Assembly (NCBI GenBank): GCA_001604105.1
Contig: LVAQ01000012.1
Location: forward strand, 70,680-134,679
From: Clostridiales bacterium Firm_11
GTDB lineage: Bacteria; Bacillota; Clostridia; Christensenellales; Aristaeellaceae
Length of the DNA stretch: 64,000 nucleotides
Direction: 5' to 3'
A program made the position numbers and the translations under genes. This document shows, piece after piece, positions 47,652 through 57,267 of the stretch (position 1 is the first letter of the stretch; the number at the start of each line of letters is the position of its first letter). The notes beneath the pieces were generated by a model. It saw only the letters and a list, made by a program, of their open reading frames with translations. It searched no databases and was not told the DNA's origin.

Positions 47652-48104
47652 ATGTATACCATGATTCCCTTCCGCCGCAATATGACCCGTGAGCTTACCC
47701 GCCCCCTGTTTGCCGATAACTGGCTGCGGTCTTTCTTTGACATGAGCGATGTAGTTTCCAACGCCGGTTTCCGTGTGGATGTGCGTGAGGATGACGCGGC
47801 GTTCCGCCTGGAAGCAGAACTCCCCGGGGTTGCCAAGGATAAGATCAACGTAAACGTGGATGAGGGCATCCTCACCATCAGCGCCGATCTGAACGAGGAG
47901 CGCAGCGATGAGAACGCCTGCTATCGTTACAGCGAGCGCCGCACCGGACATGTGGAGCGCAGTTTCAACCTGGAGGGCATTGATGCCGAGGCCATCACCG
48001 CCGATTATAAGAACGGCGTGCTGATGCTCAACCTCCCCAAACTGCAACCTACCCCCAAGAAAGAAGCCCGCAAGATCGAAATCACCGGTACTGACAACGC
48101 CTAA
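47652..48104 (+). CDS. Hsp20/alpha-crystallin small heat-shock protein
   Basis: A 150-residue small heat-shock protein. The alpha-crystallin domain spans about 38-145: FRVDVREDDAAFRLEAELPGVAKDKINVNVDEGILTISA begins the domain, and the late motif KNGVLMLNLPK (G-V-L form) closes it. It acts as an ATP-independent holdase. The ATG follows AAGGAGG. Two perfect CtsR operators at the promoter show heat-shock derepression. A terminator follows. Confidence 0.95.
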   Translation: MYTMIPFRRNMTRELTRPLFADNWLRSFFDMSDVVSNAGFRVDVREDDAAFRLEAELPGVAKDKINVNVDEGILTISADLNEERSDENACYRYSERRTGHVERSFNLEGIDAEAITADYKNGVLMLNLPKLQPTPKKEARKIEITGTDNA

Positions 48105-48416
48105 GGTTTCCCCTTGCTGCGCCGGGTGAACGCAACGATGGCGATGGGGAACGAGGAACCCCCGCCCGGCTTTTCATAGCTGCGCCCCCTTTGCGGGGCG
48201 CGGCGGTTTTTGTTTGGCGAGATGCCATGATCAGTGGGCATACGCAATGCGGCCGCATACGGTACGGTTGGCGGTCTTGCCATAGATAACATACTTCGCA
48301 TGAAATGCGCAAAAAAGAGTTACACCATAGGCTGCAAGCATGCAAACGCAAGCGGGCACAGCATAGCAAAGCCCCAATGCAGGCAATGTTCTGCTGGGGA
48401 TAGAGCGGTCACCGCA
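48105..48416. other. Intergenic region after hsp20
   Basis: Contains the hsp20 terminator (GCGCCCC 48182-48188 pairing with GGGGCGC 48195-48201, then GGCGGTTTTT). The rest shows no gene. Confidence 0.6.
48182..48211 (+). terminator. Terminator of hsp20
   Basis: A seven-base GC stem (GCGCCCC/GGGGCGC) with a six-base loop, followed by GGCGGTTTTTG. Confidence 0.75.
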
Positions 48417-48998
48417 TTACAGTTTGCTGAGCTCATCCAGCGAAAGTTCAAAGCTGGGGGCAAACTCCCGCATGAAAACCATCACTTCCGGCAACGTGTT
48501 TTCCTGAATGGTTTCCAAAATGGCTTTCTTCGCCTGATCAAATTCCCGGTTGCCGAGGTTTTGCTCTTCCACGCACTTAACATACGCGCAGATGCGATCC
48601 GCCGCTTTGACCAGTTTCCAGGCATAGGTGGTTTCATCCGGCCGGATGTAAGGGCGGTAAGCGCCGCGCAAATCGGCGGGCAGCATATCCAGCAGCTGCT
48701 CGCTGGCCATGGATTCGATGCGTTTATACGCGCCCTTGATCTCCGGGTTTTTATATTTGACGGGCGTGGGCAAATCCCCGGTGATTACCTCGCCCACATC
48801 ATGGTACAGCGCCAGGGAGAGCACGCTTTCGGGGTCAATGTCATGACCGTAGCGTTCCCGTGCGATAATTGCCAGCCCATGCGCAATGAGCGCGCACTGC
48901 ATGCTGTGTTCCATATCGTTTTCCGGCACGGTATTGCGCATAAGCCCCCAGCGGCGGATGAGCTTTAAGCGGTTCAGGTAAGCAAAGAAAGGATTCAT
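48417..48998 (-). CDS. YfbR-like HD-domain 5'-deoxynucleotidase
   Basis: A 193-residue HD-domain protein. The start has the YfbR-specific RRWGLMRNT motif (about 15-23). Metal ligands are His31 (MEHSMQ), His66-Asp67 (LYHDVGE) and an Asp in VKAADRICAY; GDLPTPVKY supplies the second conserved acidic residue. It should dephosphorylate deoxynucleoside 5'-monophosphates in nucleotide salvage. It lies alone on the minus strand. Confidence 0.9.
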   Translation of the reverse strand: MNPFFAYLNRLKLIRRWGLMRNTVPENDMEHSMQCALIAHGLAIIARERYGHDIDPESVLSLALYHDVGEVITGDLPTPVKYKNPEIKGAYKRIESMASEQLLDMLPADLRGAYRPYIRPDETTYAWKLVKAADRICAYVKCVEEQNLGNREFDQAKKAILETIQENTLPEVMVFMREFAPSFELSLDELSKL

Positions 48999-49269
48999 AC
49001 GGCCTCCTTATAAGCGGGGACGTTGCGCCGCGTGGGCGTTTGTTGATGCGAGACGATTGGAGCGATGGGCATATGAAGCTTTGCGAGCATCGACTGCGTA
49101 TCGGGCATACGCGCTCGCGCAGTCATGCGTGGCTGCCCGCGTAACACGCGGCAGCCGATTGCGTACCCGTGGACAAGCAATCGTAGCACGGGATGGGTTG
49201 CGTTTATGCGCTGGCCTGTATGCGAGGGGGCTTTTACGGCACGTAGCACGCGCCGCAAACCGGAAGCCT

Positions 49270-49971
49270 TTAGCGTCCTGCTTCCTGCGCCTGTAGGATG
49301 AGCGCGGGTATCTCGGCGGGATCGGTCACAAAGAAACGCGCGCCCAGTTGGCTGAGCGCATCTGCATCGCGGAAGCCCCAGCTTACCAGCATGCAATCCA
49401 TGCCGATGTTCTGCGCGGTTGCAAAATCCACATCGCTATCGCCGACAAACAGCGCTCGCGCGGGGGAAGCGTCCAGCGCGTCCAGCGCCAGCAGGGGCAT
49501 ATCCGGCGCTGGTTTGCGGGGCGTCCCGTGCTGCCCGCCCACTGCGGTGTGCACAAGGCTGCCGAAGAATTCCCGCGAAAGCGTCTTAACGGCTTCATCG
49601 TTTTTGTTGGAGACGATGGCAAGCTTAATGCCCGCCTCATGCAAAGCCGTGAGGGCTTCCAACACACCCTCGTACGGCTGTGTACGGCTTATGCAGTGCG
49701 TTGTATAGTATTGCTTGAAGGCAGCCAGCGCTTCCTCCATGCGCGCATCCTCCTTGCCGCCGGGCAGCGCGCGCGCAATCAGGTTGCGTACGCCGTTGCC
49801 TACGTAGCTGCGCACGGTATCCGCCGTAAGGGTTGGATAGCCGTACAGCCGTAAGGTATGGTTGACGGCGCGGGTCAAATCCTCAAGGGTGTTGAGCAGT
49901 GTGCCATCCAAATCAAAGAGAACCGCGTCATACTGGCGCATGGGCAGTTGCAGCTTCGCCATTTGCGGCAA
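49270..49971 (-). CDS. Phosphoglycolate phosphatase-type HAD hydrolase
   Basis: A 233-residue HAD IA phosphatase with the Gph/PGPase signature: LFDLDGTLLNTLEDL (Asp20, Asp22), YVGNGVRNLIARAL, AIVSNKNDEAV, KPAPDMPLLAL and FVGDSDVDFATAQNIGM. The probable start is TTG at 49971, six bases after a strong AAAGGAGG; ATG codons at 49962 and 49941 lie too far from it. This start overlaps the end of the MATE gene by 44 bases, suggesting translational coupling. The substrate may be phosphoglycolate or another small phosphate ester. Confidence 0.85.
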   Translation of the reverse strand: MPQMAKLQLPMRQYDAVLFDLDGTLLNTLEDLTRAVNHTLRLYGYPTLTADTVRSYVGNGVRNLIARALPGGKEDARMEEALAAFKQYYTTHCISRTQPYEGVLEALTALHEAGIKLAIVSNKNDEAVKTLSREFFGSLVHTAVGGQHGTPRKPAPDMPLLALDALDASPARALFVGDSDVDFATAQNIGMDCMLVSWGFRDADALSQLGARFFVTDPAEIPALILQAQEAGR

Positions 49972-51334
49972 GCTGCGCCTCCTTTCGTTTCAGGTCGGCA
50001 AGTACATGGAAGGTGATGGGAATGGTCACGATCATGGACAGCAGATCAGATATCGGTTGGGAGAGCTGCACCCCCAGAATCCCCAGAAACGAGGGCAGCA
50101 GCAACACCGTCGGCAGGAAGAAAAGCCCTTGGCGACTGACGGCCACCAGCGTTGCTTCCTTGGCAAGCCCAATGGTTTGCAGCATCATATTGCTCAGGAT
50201 CAGAAAACTGCTGAAGGGCAGCAGCACGCATTGCAGCCGCAGCGACAGCGCCCCGATGGCCGTAACCTCGGGATAGCCCCGCAAAAACAGCTCCACGATT
50301 TGCGGGGCAAATAGCATGCCCGCCGCCGATGCCAGCACCAGCACCCCGGTGGAGATGCGCACCGCATACCAGAATGCGCTGCGCACGCGATCATACCGCA
50401 TGGCGCCGTAGTTGAAGCCGCATACCGGCTGAAAACCCTGCCCAAAGCCAATTACCGCCGAAACCGCAAACAGCATCACCCGTCCCACAATGCTCATGGC
50501 GGCAATGGCCGTATCCCCAAACGCCCCGGCCGCAAAGCTGAGCGCCACGGTGGCCAGGCTGGCAAGCCCCTGCCGAAACAGCGAGGGCACACCCCCGCGG
50601 AAAATCTCCACAAATACGGAAAGTTTCAATGAAAAATTGCGCAGCCGGATGCGGATGGTATCCCCGCGGAGCGTGCCCCACAAAAGCAGCACAAAGCTGA
50701 CAAACTGGCTGATGATGGTGGCCAGCGCCGCGCCGCTCACCCCCATGCCAAAGGTAAAGATGAACAGCGGATCCAGCGCCACATTGAGCAAAGCACCCAC
50801 CGTAATGCCCACCATGGCAAACATCGCGTTGCCTTGAAAACGCAGCTGGTTATTGAGCACCAGGCTTGCCACCATCCAAGGCGAACCAATGAGGATATAG
50901 CGCGCATAGCCCATGGCAAAAGGCGCAATGGTTGGCGTGGAGCCAAGCCCCCATACCAGCGGCGTTAGAAACGTAAGCCCCAGCACGCCAATGACCACGC
51001 CGCACAGGAGTGCGGAGAAAAAGCCCGTGGATGCCATGCGCCGCGCGTTCTCCATATCCTTTGCGCCCAGCGCGCGGGAGATGTAGTTGCCCGAGCCATG
51101 CCCGAACATGAAGCCGACCGCCTGCAAAATCGCCATCAGCGGCAAACAGACCCCCACCGCCCCCGTAGCGCTGGGGTTGTTGATCAGGCCGACAAAGTAG
51201 GTATCCACCATGTTATAAAAGGCTGTGATGAGCATGCTGATGATGGTAGGGATCGAAAGGGATAGCACCAAAGCAGGGATGGGGGTCGTGAGCATGTGCG
51301 CAAGTTTGCTCTCGGCCGTCTGAACGCGATTCAT
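49928..51334 (-). CDS. MATE-family multidrug exporter
   Basis: A 468-residue membrane protein with twelve predicted transmembrane segments. The N-terminus (PALVLSLSIPTIISMLITAFYNMVDTYFVG) and FMFGHGSGNYISRALGAKD are MATE hallmarks, repeated in the second half (IVGRVMLFAVSAVIGFGQGFQPVCGFNYGA). It would export cationic drugs or metabolites using sodium or protons. The ATG at 51334 follows GGAGGA; the long upstream frame has no similarity. Confidence 0.93.
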   Translation of the reverse strand: MNRVQTAESKLAHMLTTPIPALVLSLSIPTIISMLITAFYNMVDTYFVGLINNPSATGAVGVCLPLMAILQAVGFMFGHGSGNYISRALGAKDMENARRMASTGFFSALLCGVVIGVLGLTFLTPLVWGLGSTPTIAPFAMGYARYILIGSPWMVASLVLNNQLRFQGNAMFAMVGITVGALLNVALDPLFIFTFGMGVSGAALATIISQFVSFVLLLWGTLRGDTIRIRLRNFSLKLSVFVEIFRGGVPSLFRQGLASLATVALSFAAGAFGDTAIAAMSIVGRVMLFAVSAVIGFGQGFQPVCGFNYGAMRYDRVRSAFWYAVRISTGVLVLASAAGMLFAPQIVELFLRGYPEVTAIGALSLRLQCVLLPFSSFLILSNMMLQTIGLAKEATLVAVSRQGLFFLPTVLLLPSFLGILGVQLSQPISDLLSMIVTIPITFHVLADLKRKEAQLAANGEAATAHAPV

Positions 51335-51695
51335 GGCTCCTCCTTCACAAAGCGGCAAAAAGGCCGTTGAGTTAGTTTTATCACAAGGGCGCGGGAAAAT
51401 CAAGGGCAGGGGCAGCACGGTATGGGCGGTACAGGTTGCCGCGGAGCCGCACATACCGTATGGCAGCACGAAAAAGCACGCAGCCGTTTTTCGTGGATTT
51501 GTGTATACACAGGAAGGGTACTGGGTGACCTTCGCTTTGGCGGCAGGCAAGCGGGGAGGTGAGCGTTTTTACGCAAACCTGCCGATATTATGGCAGGAGA
51601 GAACCCCTGCACCGGCGTCGCCCGCATGTGTGCGGCAATGCTTCCACCCCGCAAACATGCCGCGCATGAACGCCTGCGCAATCCAAAGCTGTGGG
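51335..51695. other. Intergenic region between MATE gene and thrS leader
   Basis: About 360 bases between divergent transcripts. It should hold the MATE promoter; no gene or hairpin was recognised. Confidence 0.4.
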
Positions 51696-51724
51696 TTGAC
51701 AGGCGGGCAAAGTCGTGCTATTCT
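51696..51724 (+). promoter_or_regulatory. Promoter of the thrS leader
   Basis: A perfect TTGACA (51696-51701), a 17-base spacer and TATTCT (51719-51724). Confidence 0.85.
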
Positions 51725-51730
51725 ACACCC

Positions 51731-51974
51731 ATCATCGGATGACGCGGGACGCGCCGCCCGTGAGGCAACGCATAAGAGACTGCCGCCTTGGCTGTAAGCG
51801 GCGGGCAATGCCCCGGGAGAGGACACCACCCGCCGACGGTGCGCCCGGCGCGCGATACAGCGCCGCCCAAATGAGTGGGAGCGGATGAACCGCTTTCAAG
51901 CAGGGTGGAACCACGAACGATCATTGTTAATCGTCCGTCCCCGCAAAGCAATTGCGTTGGGGCGGATTTTTTCT
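51731..51974 (+). promoter_or_regulatory. T-box riboswitch controlling thrS
   Basis: The T-box sequence AAGCAGGGTGGAACCACG (51898-51915) is unmistakable and is followed by a terminator stem, CCGTCCCCGCA pairing with TGCGTTGGGGCGG, and TTTTTT (to about 51972). Uncharged tRNA binding would favour the antiterminator. The 5' half folds into a long GC-rich stem I; the triplets ACC-ACC at 51825-51830 could be the threonine specifier, which is a guess from position. Confidence 0.93.
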
Positions 51975-52004
51975 GTCCCCGAAAAACGGAAAGGAAGGCA
52001 AACC

Positions 52005-53912
52005 ATGAACCTGACCTTACTGGGAAAATCCTACGATGTGCCGGAAGGAAGTTCGGCTGGCGATCTGATTAAAAGCGTTGCGCCGGACGAGCTGAAGAAG
52101 TACTATGCCGTGCGCCTTGCCGATGGCAGCCTGAAGGATGTTTTCGCGCCGCTGCAACATGACGGTGACGTGACCCCCCTCACCTTTGAGGATGAGGACG
52201 GCCGCAAGGTATACCGCCACAGCTGTAGCCACCTGATGGCCATGGCCGTCAAAAACCTGTACCCCGAGGCGAAGCTTGCCATCGGCCCCGCCATTGAAAA
52301 CGGCTTCTATTATGATTTTGACCTGCCGGAGCCCTTCACGCCGGAAGTTTTACCCAAACTGGAAAAAGAGATGGATCGCATGGCCCGTAAATCCATCCGC
52401 CCGCGCCGCTTCACGTTGCCGCGCGCGGAGGCGATTGCGTTCATGGAAGAGCGTGGCGAGCCTTACAAGGTGCAGCTGATTTTGGATCTGCCGGAGGATG
52501 AAGTGCTCAGTTTTTATGAAATGGGCGATTTCATCGACCTGTGCGTGGGGCCGCATTTGCCGAACCTGAGCTATTTGAAAGCGTTCAAGCTGACGCAGAT
52601 TGCGGGCGCGTACTGGCGCGGGGATGAGCACAACAAAATGCTCTGCCGGCTGTACGGCACGTGTTTTCCGCAGAAGGAACAACTGGAAACCTACCTCACC
52701 CAGCTGGAAGAAGCCAAAAAACGCGACCACCGTAAGCTGGGGCGCGAGCTTGACCTGTTTGATATCCGTGACGAGGGGCCGGGCTTCCCCTTCTTCTACC
52801 CCAAGGGCATGGTGCTGCGCAACATACTGGAAGATTACTGGCGCGTGATCCATCGCAAGGCGGGGTACGAGGAGATCAAGACACCCATTATGCTGAATCG
52901 ATCCCTGTGGGAGCGCAGCGGCCACTGGGAGAAATATCGCGAGAACATGTATACCACCAAAATCGACGAGGTGGATTTTGCCATCAAGCCGATGAACTGC
53001 CCGGGCGGCATGCTGGTGTATGAGCGCAGGCTGTGGAGTTACCGTGATTTGCCTTGCCGCAGCGGGGAATTGGGGCTGGTGCACCGCCACGAGAAGAGCG
53101 GCGCGCTGCATGGCCTGATGCGCGTGCGCTGCTTTACGCAGGATGATGCGCACATCTACATGACCCCCGAGCAGATCAAGGATGAAATCAAAGGCGTATA
53201 TCACCTGATTGATACCGTGTATACGCTGTTTGGCTTCCCTTATACGGTGGAGCTTTCCACCCGTCCGGAGAACTCCATCGGCACGGATGAGATGTGGCAG
53301 CTTGCCACCGAAGGCTTGCAGGGCGCGCTGGATGAGCTGGGCGTCAAGTACACCATCAACGAAGGGGATGGCGCCTTCTACGGCCCCAAGATTGATTTCC
53401 ACCTGCGGGATGTGCTGGGGCGCACGTGGCAATGCGGCACCATTCAGCTGGATATGAACCTGCCGGAACGCTTTGACCTCAACTATACCGGCCCCGATGG
53501 CGAGAAACACCGCCCGGTGATGATCCATCGCGTGGTGTTTGGCTCCATTGAGCGGTTCATCGGCATTTTGACGGAGCACTTTGGCGGGGCGTTCCCCACC
53601 TGGCTTGCGCCCGTACAGGTGAAGATTCTCACCATTACCGACCGCAGCGACGATGCCGCCAGAGAGCTGAAAAGCCTGCTGCTTGGCGATGGGCTGAGGC
53701 CGGAACTTGACCTGCGCAATGAGAAAATCGGCTTCAAGGTGCGCGAGGCACAGTTGATGAAGATTCCCTACATGTTTGTGCTGGGGGATCGCGAGGCTGC
53801 GGATAAGACCGTAACCATTCGCAACCGCAAGGGAGAAAACCTGGGCACCTTCCCCTTCGCGGAGGCGGTTGCTATGATTAAGCAGCATAACGATTATAAG
53901 GTGCTCGACTGA
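52005..53912 (+). CDS. thrS: Threonyl-tRNA synthetase
   Basis: A 635-residue class II synthetase. It has the N-terminal TGS domain (about 1-60), the editing/SAD domain with HSCSHLMAMAV (about 73-83), and a catalytic core with the zinc cysteine in KPMNCPGGML, motif 2 RSGELGLVHRHEKSGALHGLMRVRCFTQDDAH and motif 3 VIHRVVFGSIERFIGILTEHF. The C-terminal ~100 residues are the anticodon-binding domain. The ATG follows GGAAAGGAAGG. Expression is controlled by the T-box leader. Confidence 0.98.
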   Translation: MNLTLLGKSYDVPEGSSAGDLIKSVAPDELKKYYAVRLADGSLKDVFAPLQHDGDVTPLTFEDEDGRKVYRHSCSHLMAMAVKNLYPEAKLAIGPAIENGFYYDFDLPEPFTPEVLPKLEKEMDRMARKSIRPRRFTLPRAEAIAFMEERGEPYKVQLILDLPEDEVLSFYEMGDFIDLCVGPHLPNLSYLKAFKLTQIAGAYWRGDEHNKMLCRLYGTCFPQKEQLETYLTQLEEAKKRDHRKLGRELDLFDIRDEGPGFPFFYPKGMVLRNILEDYWRVIHRKAGYEEIKTPIMLNRSLWERSGHWEKYRENMYTTKIDEVDFAIKPMNCPGGMLVYERRLWSYRDLPCRSGELGLVHRHEKSGALHGLMRVRCFTQDDAHIYMTPEQIKDEIKGVYHLIDTVYTLFGFPYTVELSTRPENSIGTDEMWQLATEGLQGALDELGVKYTINEGDGAFYGPKIDFHLRDVLGRTWQCGTIQLDMNLPERFDLNYTGPDGEKHRPVMIHRVVFGSIERFIGILTEHFGGAFPTWLAPVQVKILTITDRSDDAARELKSLLLGDGLRPELDLRNEKIGFKVREAQLMKIPYMFVLGDREAADKTVTIRNRKGENLGTFPFAEAVAMIKQHNDYKVLD

Positions 53913-53933
53913 CGGGCGTCAAATGAACAAGCA

Positions 53934-53970
53934 AGCACCGCGGCTGGGGGTAATCCCTGACCGCGGTGCT
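53934..53970 (+). terminator. Hairpin downstream of thrS
   Basis: AGCACCGCGG (53934-53943) pairs perfectly with CCGCGGTGCT (53961-53970) around 17 bases. No T-run follows, so termination is uncertain. Confidence 0.45.
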
Positions 53971-54137
53971 GGGTATAAGCAGCCCGATAAGGCTTGCTAT
54001 CCTGATGTTGTGCGGCCATGCGCACATGCATGGGATGCATGCAAGCGTGGCGGCAGTAGGCGCACACCCCGACGGTATGATGCATATATGGGAGATACGT
54101 TGTCTAGCAAAGCAATGGGATAGGCAGGGATGTAGCG

Positions 54138-55160
54138 ATGCAGCAATTCTATGTGGGTACCTACGCACAGGGGGAAGGAGACATCTTCACCATCGCGCTC
54201 AAGGGCAACCCTGCGAAGCTGGAGCTTACATCCGTTTTGGGCGGATGCGAGAACGCCAGCTTTATGGCGTTGGGGCATGGCCGCCTGTACGCGGTCAGTG
54301 AAAGGCCGGATGGCGGGGATATCTGTACGTTCAGCTTATCGGCGGCTGGTGCGCCTGTGCCTTTGGCGCGCATAGCCGCGCCCTACCCGGCGCTTTGCCA
54401 TATCAGCGTTTGGCCGGATGGCAGGGCATTATCCGCGGCCAGCTATCTGGGGGGCGGCGTGTGCACATGTGCGCTTGGTGCCGAGGGAACGCCGCTAGCG
54501 CCGCCGCAATGGATTCCCAATCAGGGAAGCGGGAGCAATCCGCAGCGGCAGGAAAGCGCGCATGCGCATTCCATCACGCCCGACCCAACCGGCCGATACT
54601 TCATTCAGGCGGATTTGGGTACCGATGAACTGCTGGTGTTTCGGCCGCAGGGCACACGGCTGGCACTGCATGGCCGTGTACGCGTACCCAGCGGCGAAGG
54701 CCCGCGGCATTTTGTCTTTCACCCCACGGGGCGCTATGGGTATCTGGTGACAGAGCTCAAGAACCATGTGATCGTATTTGAGTACGATGGGGAAAAGGGG
54801 TTGCTGCGCCAGCGGCAGACCTGTGCCTTGCTGCAAGGGGGCGAACCGCCAACCTGCCTGGCGGCGGATATCCACCTTTCCGGGGATGGCAGGTATCTGT
54901 ATGCGTCCGTACGGGGCGTGCCCCACATCGTCAAATACAGCGTCGAGGAGGATGGGGCACTGGCAAACAGGGAGTTTCTGCCCTGCGGCGCGGCTGCGGT
55001 ACGCAATTTTTGCATCACGCGCGAGGGCGCGCATATGCTCATTGCGGATCAACTGGCGGATGAAGTCAGGCTGTTTGCGCTCCATCAGGAGAACGGAACC
55101 TTAGGCGCCTGTCTGGATTCGATTCGCATTCCAAGCCCGGTATGTATCCTGGAAGCGTAG
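54138..55160 (+). CDS. Lactonase-family protein (6-phosphogluconolactonase type)
   Basis: A 340-residue seven-bladed propeller lactonase. MQQFYVGTYAQGEGDIFTI at the start, ESAHAHSITPDPTGRYFIQADLGTDEL and GPRHFVFHPTGRYGYLVTEL in the middle are typical of the YkgB/Pgl family. It would hydrolyse 6-phosphogluconolactone in the oxidative pentose phosphate route, or a related sugar lactone. No signal peptide. The start has only a weak ribosome site (CAGGGATG). Confidence 0.87.
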   Translation: MQQFYVGTYAQGEGDIFTIALKGNPAKLELTSVLGGCENASFMALGHGRLYAVSERPDGGDICTFSLSAAGAPVPLARIAAPYPALCHISVWPDGRALSAASYLGGGVCTCALGAEGTPLAPPQWIPNQGSGSNPQRQESAHAHSITPDPTGRYFIQADLGTDELLVFRPQGTRLALHGRVRVPSGEGPRHFVFHPTGRYGYLVTELKNHVIVFEYDGEKGLLRQRQTCALLQGGEPPTCLAADIHLSGDGRYLYASVRGVPHIVKYSVEEDGALANREFLPCGAAAVRNFCITREGAHMLIADQLADEVRLFALHQENGTLGACLDSIRIPSPVCILEA

Positions 55161-55253
55161 CAGGGGCGTGCTTCCATCCTTTATGCATTTGGGGACGAGC
55201 GGTCATTGCCCTGGTTTTACTGGCAGTGTTGCTACGAGCGCAAATCAGAAAAG

Positions 55254-55563
55254 CGCTGGGCTTGCAGAGGGCTTATCATGCAAAACAGCATACAGCGTTT
55301 ACCCTGCAAATGCAAAGCCGCTTCCCCGCACAGGGGAAGGCGGCTTTTACGTAAGGCGGAAACAGAAAAGCATACAGCCTTTTTGTGCAACGCAGATATG
55401 TTTCCTACAACGCTGGGCTTGCAGATGTTTATAACACAAAATAGCATATACCGCTAACCTTGCAAGCCAAAGGCCGCCTCCCCGTACAAGGGAAGGCGAC
55501 CTTTGGGAAAGCGCTGATACGCACAGGCATACAGCCTTTGGGTGTAAAAGGGAGCCAAGGCCT
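55254..55563. repeat. Two tandem imperfect ~155-base intergenic repeats with hairpins
   Basis: Copies start with CGCTGGGCTTGCAGA at 55254 and 55411. Shared blocks in order are that start, AAAAyAGCATAyA, a 30-40-base hairpin (55314-55348 and about 55469-55504), and CATACAGCCTTT. The hairpins differ in sequence on both arms (GCCGCTTCCCC versus GGCCGCCTCCCC), mostly preserving pairing. No coding potential was found. Confidence 0.8.
55314..55348. terminator. Bidirectional hairpin between lactonase and GH43 genes
   Basis: AAAGCCGCTTCCCC pairs with GGGGAAGGCGGCTTTT with one bulge around GCACA. As + strand it ends in TTTT about 190 bases after the lactonase stop. Confidence 0.6.
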
Positions 55564-55640
55564 TTTTGATAAAACGCGCAGCTTGCTATCGCGCAAAACC
55601 ATCACTTGCAGGCGGGAGCGCATCGTTGCGGCGAAGGCCG

Positions 55641-57203
55641 TTATACATCGGCCACATGCTGCGGGGCGGGGCAGCGATAGCGGAACCAGTCAAAATCGGC
55701 ATGGCCGCCGATGGTTTGCGTGGCGTAGAGGAAAAGCCCAAAACGGCCACCCATGAAATGATCCAGCAGGTAATGCAAAGGCAGCGTATCGCCCAGCTTG
55801 TGCCAGGTTGCCCCGCTTCGATAGTAGAAAGCAGCGGTATCGCGATTATCCTCAAAATCACAGCGGAGGGCAAGCGCTACGATGGGGGTATCCACACGCA
55901 CACGCGCGACTTCCCGCGCGGGGGAGGTATCGCAGGGTATCGGCTGCGGGGCTTGGTCATGGTATTGCCCCTGCGTAAGCATAACAACATCATACTGCCC
56001 CTGCCTCTTGGTGAGCGCGATGCAGCCGTAATGGCTTTGCAGCAGGCACAACCCCGCGTAATCGCCTTCCTGAAGCCCGGTGCCATCCAGCAGGGTGCGT
56101 CCTTCGCAGGTGGGGCCAAACGTGCGCTGCGTAAGGGTGTTTACCGCGCGAATCACGTTTGGCGCGATGCGTTCACTGCGCAGGCGGAGGTGACCGGGGC
56201 GCTCCGTCACAGACCACGCGGTTTGCACCGGTTCATGGTTCCATTGCCATAGTAGATTGAGCTTTTCTCCCGGCGCATAGGTGAAATCATCCCCGGTGAA
56301 CAACGGCGCATAGCGGTGGGACGGCCTTGTGCTGGGCAGGTTCAGTTGCAGCGGCACACGCCCCTGCACGCCAAACACAGGTTTGTCATCCTGCCAGCGC
56401 ACAGGCACCAGCACGGGCACCCGACCCACCGCGCCATGATCCTGAAACAGCATGGCATACCACTGCCCATCGGGGGTATCCACAAGCCCGCCTTGCGCGA
56501 CGCCCGCGTTATGGTATCCCATATCATCATCCAGCACATCGCCGCCCGTAAACACACCATCCAGCCGATCGGCCATCCAACAGGCTTGCGTGCGTCTGGC
56601 ATGGCCATCCGCAGGCCAATGGATCATGAAAAGGTAATACTTGCCGTTGATTTTGTAGAGATGGCTACCCTCAAAGCCAAGGCGAACCGTGCTTTGATCT
56701 GTCACCAGCACCCGATTGAGCCCGCCCGCTTTGGGCCCTGACAGGGAAGCATCCAGCTCTGTCAGGCGAATCTGCGTATTGCCATACACGAGGTAGACCC
56801 GCCCATCATCGTCAAACAGCAAAGTGCAATCGTGATAAAACCCCTCTATGTAGGATTTTTGCCAGGGGCCTTCGATGCTGCGGGAGGTATACAGATACGT
56901 CTTTTGCGTATCCCAGGCGGAAAAAACGACATAAAACATCCCGTTATGGTAACGGATGCAGGGCGCCCACATCCCTTTGGCATAGATGTGCTCGCGCCCC
57001 TGAAGCTGCTGCGCGGGCGTGCCATCCAGCGTGTCAAACAGATAGCAGACCATTTCCCAATTTGCCAGATCATAGGAGCGCAAAACCGCGCCGCCCGGCA
57101 TCATGTGCATGGTGGTGCTGACCATGTAGTAGGTATCCTCCATGCGGATCACATCCGGATCGGGGAAATCCGACCAGATGATGGGGTTTGCATGCGTGAC
57201 CAT
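55641..57203 (-). CDS. Glycoside hydrolase family 43 enzyme, second locus
   Basis: A 520-residue GH43 enzyme distinct from the one at 22-24 kb. The catalytic acids are Asp15 in DFPDPDVIR, Asp125 in FYHDCTLLFDD and Glu178 in GFEGSHLYK. NPIIWSDFPDP and VSTTMHMMPGG mark a subfamily different from XynB. A C-terminal beta-sandwich (about 320-520) follows. Without a signal peptide it acts on imported arabinoxylan- or arabinan-type oligosaccharides. It ends the second transporter operon, 64 bases after the LplC gene. The ATG follows GCGAGGT. Confidence 0.9.
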   Translation of the reverse strand: MVTHANPIIWSDFPDPDVIRMEDTYYMVSTTMHMMPGGAVLRSYDLANWEMVCYLFDTLDGTPAQQLQGREHIYAKGMWAPCIRYHNGMFYVVFSAWDTQKTYLYTSRSIEGPWQKSYIEGFYHDCTLLFDDDGRVYLVYGNTQIRLTELDASLSGPKAGGLNRVLVTDQSTVRLGFEGSHLYKINGKYYLFMIHWPADGHARRTQACWMADRLDGVFTGGDVLDDDMGYHNAGVAQGGLVDTPDGQWYAMLFQDHGAVGRVPVLVPVRWQDDKPVFGVQGRVPLQLNLPSTRPSHRYAPLFTGDDFTYAPGEKLNLLWQWNHEPVQTAWSVTERPGHLRLRSERIAPNVIRAVNTLTQRTFGPTCEGRTLLDGTGLQEGDYAGLCLLQSHYGCIALTKRQGQYDVVMLTQGQYHDQAPQPIPCDTSPAREVARVRVDTPIVALALRCDFEDNRDTAAFYYRSGATWHKLGDTLPLHYLLDHFMGGRFGLFLYATQTIGGHADFDWFRYRCPAPQHVADV

Positions 57204-57267
57204 CGGTTGTGTACCTCGCTTTTGGGATGGAGGTTGCCCGCTTTGGACGGGTTAGAGGGTTTGCTGC

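Noticed and set aside
52350..53888. 512-codon frame antisense to thrS
   Set aside because: Shadow of the conserved thrS coding sequence.
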